Shown here piece by piece: positions 16,536-19,626 of a stretch of 19,626 bases of DNA. Each line of letters begins with the position of its first letter. Within the stretch, counting starts at the first letter, position 1. The position numbers and the translations under genes are program-made. A model generated the notes under the pieces. It searched no databases. It was not told the DNA's origin and saw only the letters and a program-made list of their open reading frames with translations. Source of the stretch: Chromera velia (Eukaryota > Sar > Chromeraceae); assembly GCA_018398765.1 (NCBI GenBank), contig JAHBMJ010002372.1, positions 1-19,626 on the forward strand, given 5' to 3'.

Positions 16536-17315
16536 AGCAAAAGGGAGGAGAGATGCCATTGGAGGGAAGGAGAGAAAGAGGAAAGGTGGAAAGGACGGAA
16601 ACACTAGCGGAAACAAAGTCTGAGAAGCAGAGAAGGAGGGAAACAGGACGGATTGATGGACGGACCGTTTGCTAGTCAGACTCCTGGTATGAGAGATCTG
16701 CCTGCCTTCATTGTGGCGACCTCCTAAGCATGGTGGTTGGCCTTCGTCTGAGTAAAGATGACATTCAGTCTGGAGAGGGCCAGGCAATGCAGAGGAATAG
16801 ACACGCGCACTCGCAGAGACTGCAGCCTCAAGACCAAGTCCTCTTGGATAATCAATCATCCTTATCCTTAGCTGGGCTCTTCGAAATCAGAAGAGAATAG
16901 GGGAGTCCAGAGGAACTATCACAGGGATGTCACAGGGAGGGTCATGGGGAGACGAGGGGGTTTTCTATCCATCTAGTTCCGACTCGAACTCACCATCTAG
17001 CTCCCTTTCTGTCTTGCTGCGTTTCGTTTCCTCTTCTTCCTTCTTAGCAAACCGTCCCTGAATCTCTGACAGAGAGGGCCCCTTCATACTGTGCCCTGGA
17101 CTTTTTTACCTGGCCATGCATGCCGTCCCGTCCCCACTTTCTATAACAGTTCCCCTTACGGGTCTCAGACTGAACTCCTTTTTCCAATTCTAGCCTGACC
17201 TCGAGGCCTCCCCTCTCACTGTATTTGGAATTCCATCCACGAAATTCATTTTCCCTCCCTCTGCAGCAACTGCTGCATTCACTCTATTCTATACATGCGG
17301 TCTTTGAATTTTCGC
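16536..17315. other. Ambiguous region, possible plus-strand exons
   Basis: After the minisatellite comes purine-rich DNA, then mixed sequence. On the plus strand 16739-16900 reads GLRLSKDDIQSGEGQAMQRN and onward in one frame. An acceptor-like ttccttcttag near 17047 precedes a second open piece (TVPESLTERAPSYCALDFF). Neither has a recognisable domain or a confirmed partner exon. Confidence 0.35.
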
Positions 17316-17753
17316 TCACAGAGAAGAAGAAAAAGAGGAATACGATACTGCTTCAAAGCAAGAGTAAGGGGCTTTGCTGCCCTTGGTGGCAGATGGAGAC
17401 TTATCAAGTGGTATACGCCCCCACCAAAAGCCAAGGAAAGAGTCAAAGGAGACAGGGCACTCCTTCTCAAGATATTCCCGGACTGCATCGATCTCGAGCT
17501 TGAAGGATCTCATCAGGAGGAACACGAACCACAATGAGGAAGGAACGATATATCCAGGGTTTAGATTCAGATTAGCCAAAAACTCCTTGGACGCCAACTG
17601 CAGACAGAAGGAGACGATCGAACAGCTATGTCCAGCTATGAATAAAATACCTGGATGCGACTGAGGCCTAAGACATCTTCGGACTGACCATCTTATTATA
17701 CCAGTGGGACCATCTTGTTGTGAACAACAGTGGAACAACACCCTGTCATCCAT
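17316..17753 (-). CDS. Possible 145-residue ORF, unidentified
   Basis: An ATG at 17751-17753 and a UGA at 17316-17318 give a complete ORF with balanced composition. A Leu-rich stretch reads CLQLASKEFLANLNLNPGYI, followed by a hydrophobic segment SSLWFVFLLM and an acidic helix LEIDAVREYLEKECP. One short transmembrane segment is possible. No family is recognised. The plus strand is also open in three frames over much of this interval (for example 17374-17664), so strand assignment is uncertain and the whole could be non-coding. Confidence 0.25.
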   Translation of the reverse strand: MDDRVLFHCCSQQDGPTGIIRWSVRRCLRPQSHPGILFIAGHSCSIVSFCLQLASKEFLANLNLNPGYIVPSSLWFVFLLMRSFKLEIDAVREYLEKECPVSFDSFLGFWWGRIPLDKSPSATKGSKAPYSCFEAVSYSSFSSSL

Positions 17754-17902
17754 CTCTAATGAAAGTCGGCACTCAAACCGAAAAATTGGTGAAAAGTCTC
17801 GTCTGTCAGATCCCTATACAATTGAAAAAGTGATGTATGGCAACCGTTACGTTTCTACCAATGAGGGGATAGTCCCTCTGCGGTGGGAAGCAGTCACTTC
17901 CG

Positions 17903-17966
17903 GCTGCTGGAGCATTCTGGAGATTGCTGGAGCATGCTGGAGGTAATTGGAGGATATTGGAGGTAG
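17903..17966 (+). repeat. TGGAG-based short tandem repeat
   Basis: About six TGGAG cores spaced roughly 8-13 bp apart, as in ctggagcattctggagattg followed by similar degenerate units. It sits just upstream of a GC-rich patch and the satellite array. Confidence 0.75.
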
Positions 17967-17999
17967 CTTATAAGTTTTATGCCATGCAACAAAAGATTT

Positions 18000-18093
18000 T
18001 TTGAAGCCCGGCGCCCGAAAAAGACCGCGGGCGCGGCGTGCAGGCGCGGCCAGGGCTGGGGCATGCATGCTGGCGCGCCGGCTGGGTCCCATA
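18000..18093. other. GC-rich patch before the satellite
   Basis: A short, strongly GC-rich stretch (ccgcgggcgcggcgtgc, ggcgcgccggc) lies between AT-richer flanks and immediately before the satellite array. GC-rich DNA also follows the array at 19209-19400. No gene is evident. Confidence 0.6.
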
Positions 18094-19208
18094 TCACCTT
18101 CAAAAAATGATATAGTCCCATAACGCAACATTTTGTAAGGTGCTGTGTTGCATATTTTCCCATACACACCTTCGGAAAACAATAGTCCCACAACACACTA
18201 TTTTGTAAGGTGTTGCGTCACCGTTACATGTTTTTCCACACCTTCGGAAAACAATAGTCCCACAACGCAATATTTTGCAAGGTGTTACATCACTGTTGCA
18301 TATTTTCCCACACCTTTGGAATACGATAGTCCCACAACGCAACATTTTGTAAGGTGTTGCATTACTGTTAATTGCATATTTTCCCACACCTTCGGAAAAC
18401 GATAGTCCCACAATGCAACATTTTGTAACGTGTTGCGTGATTGTTAATTGCATATTTTCCCACAGCTTCAGAACATGATAGTCCTACAACGCACCATTTT
18501 GTAAGGTGTTGCGTCACTGTTACATATTTTCCCACACCTTCGGAAAACAATAGTCCCACAACGCACTATTTTGCAAGGTGTTATTTCAACATTACATGTT
18601 TTCTCACACCTTCGGAAAACGATAGTCCCACAACATAACATTTTGTAAGGTGTTGCGTCACTGTTGCATATTTTCCCACACCTTCGGAAAACAATAGTCC
18701 CACAATGCAACATTTTGCAAGGTGTTGCGTCACTGTTGCATATTTTCCCACACCTTCGGAAAACGATAGTCCCACAACGCACCATTTTGCAAGGTGTTGC
18801 ATCACTATTGCATATTTCCCCACACCTTCGGAAAACAATAGTCCCACAACGCAACATTTTGTAAGGTGTTGCGTCACTGTTGCATATTTTCCCACACCTT
18901 CGGAAAACGATAGTCCCACAACGTAACATTTTGCAAGGTGTTGCGTCACTGTTGCATATTTTCCCACACCTTCGGAAAACAATAGTCCCACAATGCAACA
19001 TTTTGTAAAGTTTTGCGTCACTCTTGCATATTTTCCCACACCTTCGGAAAACAATAGTCCCACAATGCAATATTTTATAAGGTGTTACATCACTGTTGCA
19101 TATTTCCCCACACCTTTGGAACACAATAGTCCCACAACACAACATTTTGCAAGGTGTTGTGTGACTGTTAATTGTATATTTTCCCACACCTTCGGAATAT
19201 GATAGTTG
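18094..19208 (+). repeat. 72-bp satellite array, about 16 copies
   Basis: Units begin at a CCTTCGG-type motif at 18097, 18169, 18241, 18313, 18389, 18465, 18537, 18609, 18681, 18753, 18825, 18897, 18969, 19041, 19113 and 19189 (the last is partial). Twelve periods are 72 bp and three are 76 bp, the longer ones carrying a TTAATTG variant. Each unit holds an inverted repeat ACGCAACA..TGTTGCGT with a 10-base spacer, nested inside GGAAAA..TTTTCC. There are no spacers, so it is not a CRISPR array. Because 72 is divisible by 3, long open frames appear on both strands (a 239-codon one on the minus strand). These are most likely by-products. Confidence 0.97.
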
Positions 19209-19626
19209 AAAATGTTGTGCGCTGCCGCCACCTGGGACCTTTAGGCGGAGTGAGCCTGGGAACTTGCAGGGGCGGCGCCATCTCCGGTATGAACGTCTCT
19301 AGGGACCGGGACTGACCAGGACGCGGCGCTACACGTAATGCAAACAGACGGGACCGCTCCAATCGGATTCAAGGCTGGCGCGCGGTGTTTGGCAATCGGA
19401 TTTCAACCGTCCGAAATTCATTTCCTTTTAGCTCGATGGATCAAATTGAGACTTCCAGCAGTTCGATTAATCACCCTAGGTTTGACATTCTTTCCTTCTA
19501 TGTATAAACCTTCAAGAGTTCGTGTCAAGTGTCTGTCTGTCCATCTGTCCATCTGTGTGGAGAGGAAACGTCTCTCTCAGGTAGATAATTATCTAAATCA
19601 CCTCAACCTATAAACAACGTTAGATG
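19209..19626. other. Right edge, no confident gene
   Basis: GC-rich at first, then mixed. A 91-codon plus-strand frame (19338-19613) ends in UAA and has no recognisable domain. Its later part runs through CTGT/CATC simple repeats. The window ends without a boundary signal. Confidence 0.5.

Noticed and set aside
18094-19208. CRISPR-like regular repeats
   Set aside because: Units are contiguous 72-bp tandem copies with no unique spacers, in a eukaryotic setting. This is a satellite.

Overview
The window is nuclear DNA of a eukaryote. It has spliceosomal-type introns with phase-matched GT..AG ends, long CT, GT, CTGT and CTTT microsatellites, a 72-bp satellite array, AT-rich spacers and inverted-repeat transposons. 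No operon, Shine-Dalgarno, rRNA, tRNA or CRISPR signal was found. The style of the ankyrin protein (a short N-terminal exon, then ankyrin repeats, then a long conserved module, then leucine-rich repeats) reminds me of chromerid algae such as Chromera velia. That is recall, not a search result, so the taxon is a guess.

Layout. 1-1580: CT and GT microsatellites with a 110-155 bp unit present twice. 1662-2030: a small Cys-rich open frame on the minus strand. 2040-3030: AT-rich DNA holding a 230-bp inverted-repeat element (2287-2516) between identical 12-bp direct repeats. 3030-3400: a patch packed with short palindromes. 4236-7191: the one confident gene, on the plus strand. It encodes ankyrin repeats, a central conserved module and a leucine-rich C-terminus, and its frame contains two in-frame UAG codons before a UGA. 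7192-9588: an AT-rich island holding an unrecognised 1382-bp DNA transposon (7930-9311), with 20-bp perfect ends inside 81/87-bp imperfect arms, an 8-bp target duplication and one 167-residue ORF. 9589-10457: possible exons whose strand is uncertain. 10458-12365: a minus-strand Gln-rich frame crossed by six UAG/UAA codons and no UGA before its terminal UGA. 12278-16077: repeated blocks (one pair and one triplet) separated by long polypyrimidine tracts, with one good-looking minus-strand exon at 13861-14134. 16386-16535: a G-rich minisatellite. 17316-17753: a possible minus-strand ORF. 18094-19208: sixteen copies of a 72/76-bp satellite with an internal hairpin.

The genes show no obvious shared pathway. 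The ankyrin/leucine-rich-repeat protein is probably a protein-interaction scaffold. Everything else is mobile, repetitive or of unknown function. The two points most worth testing are the novel transposon and the in-frame UAR codons in otherwise long reading frames. The simplest reading of the UAR codons is gene decay, but reassignment or readthrough of UAR cannot be excluded from this window.
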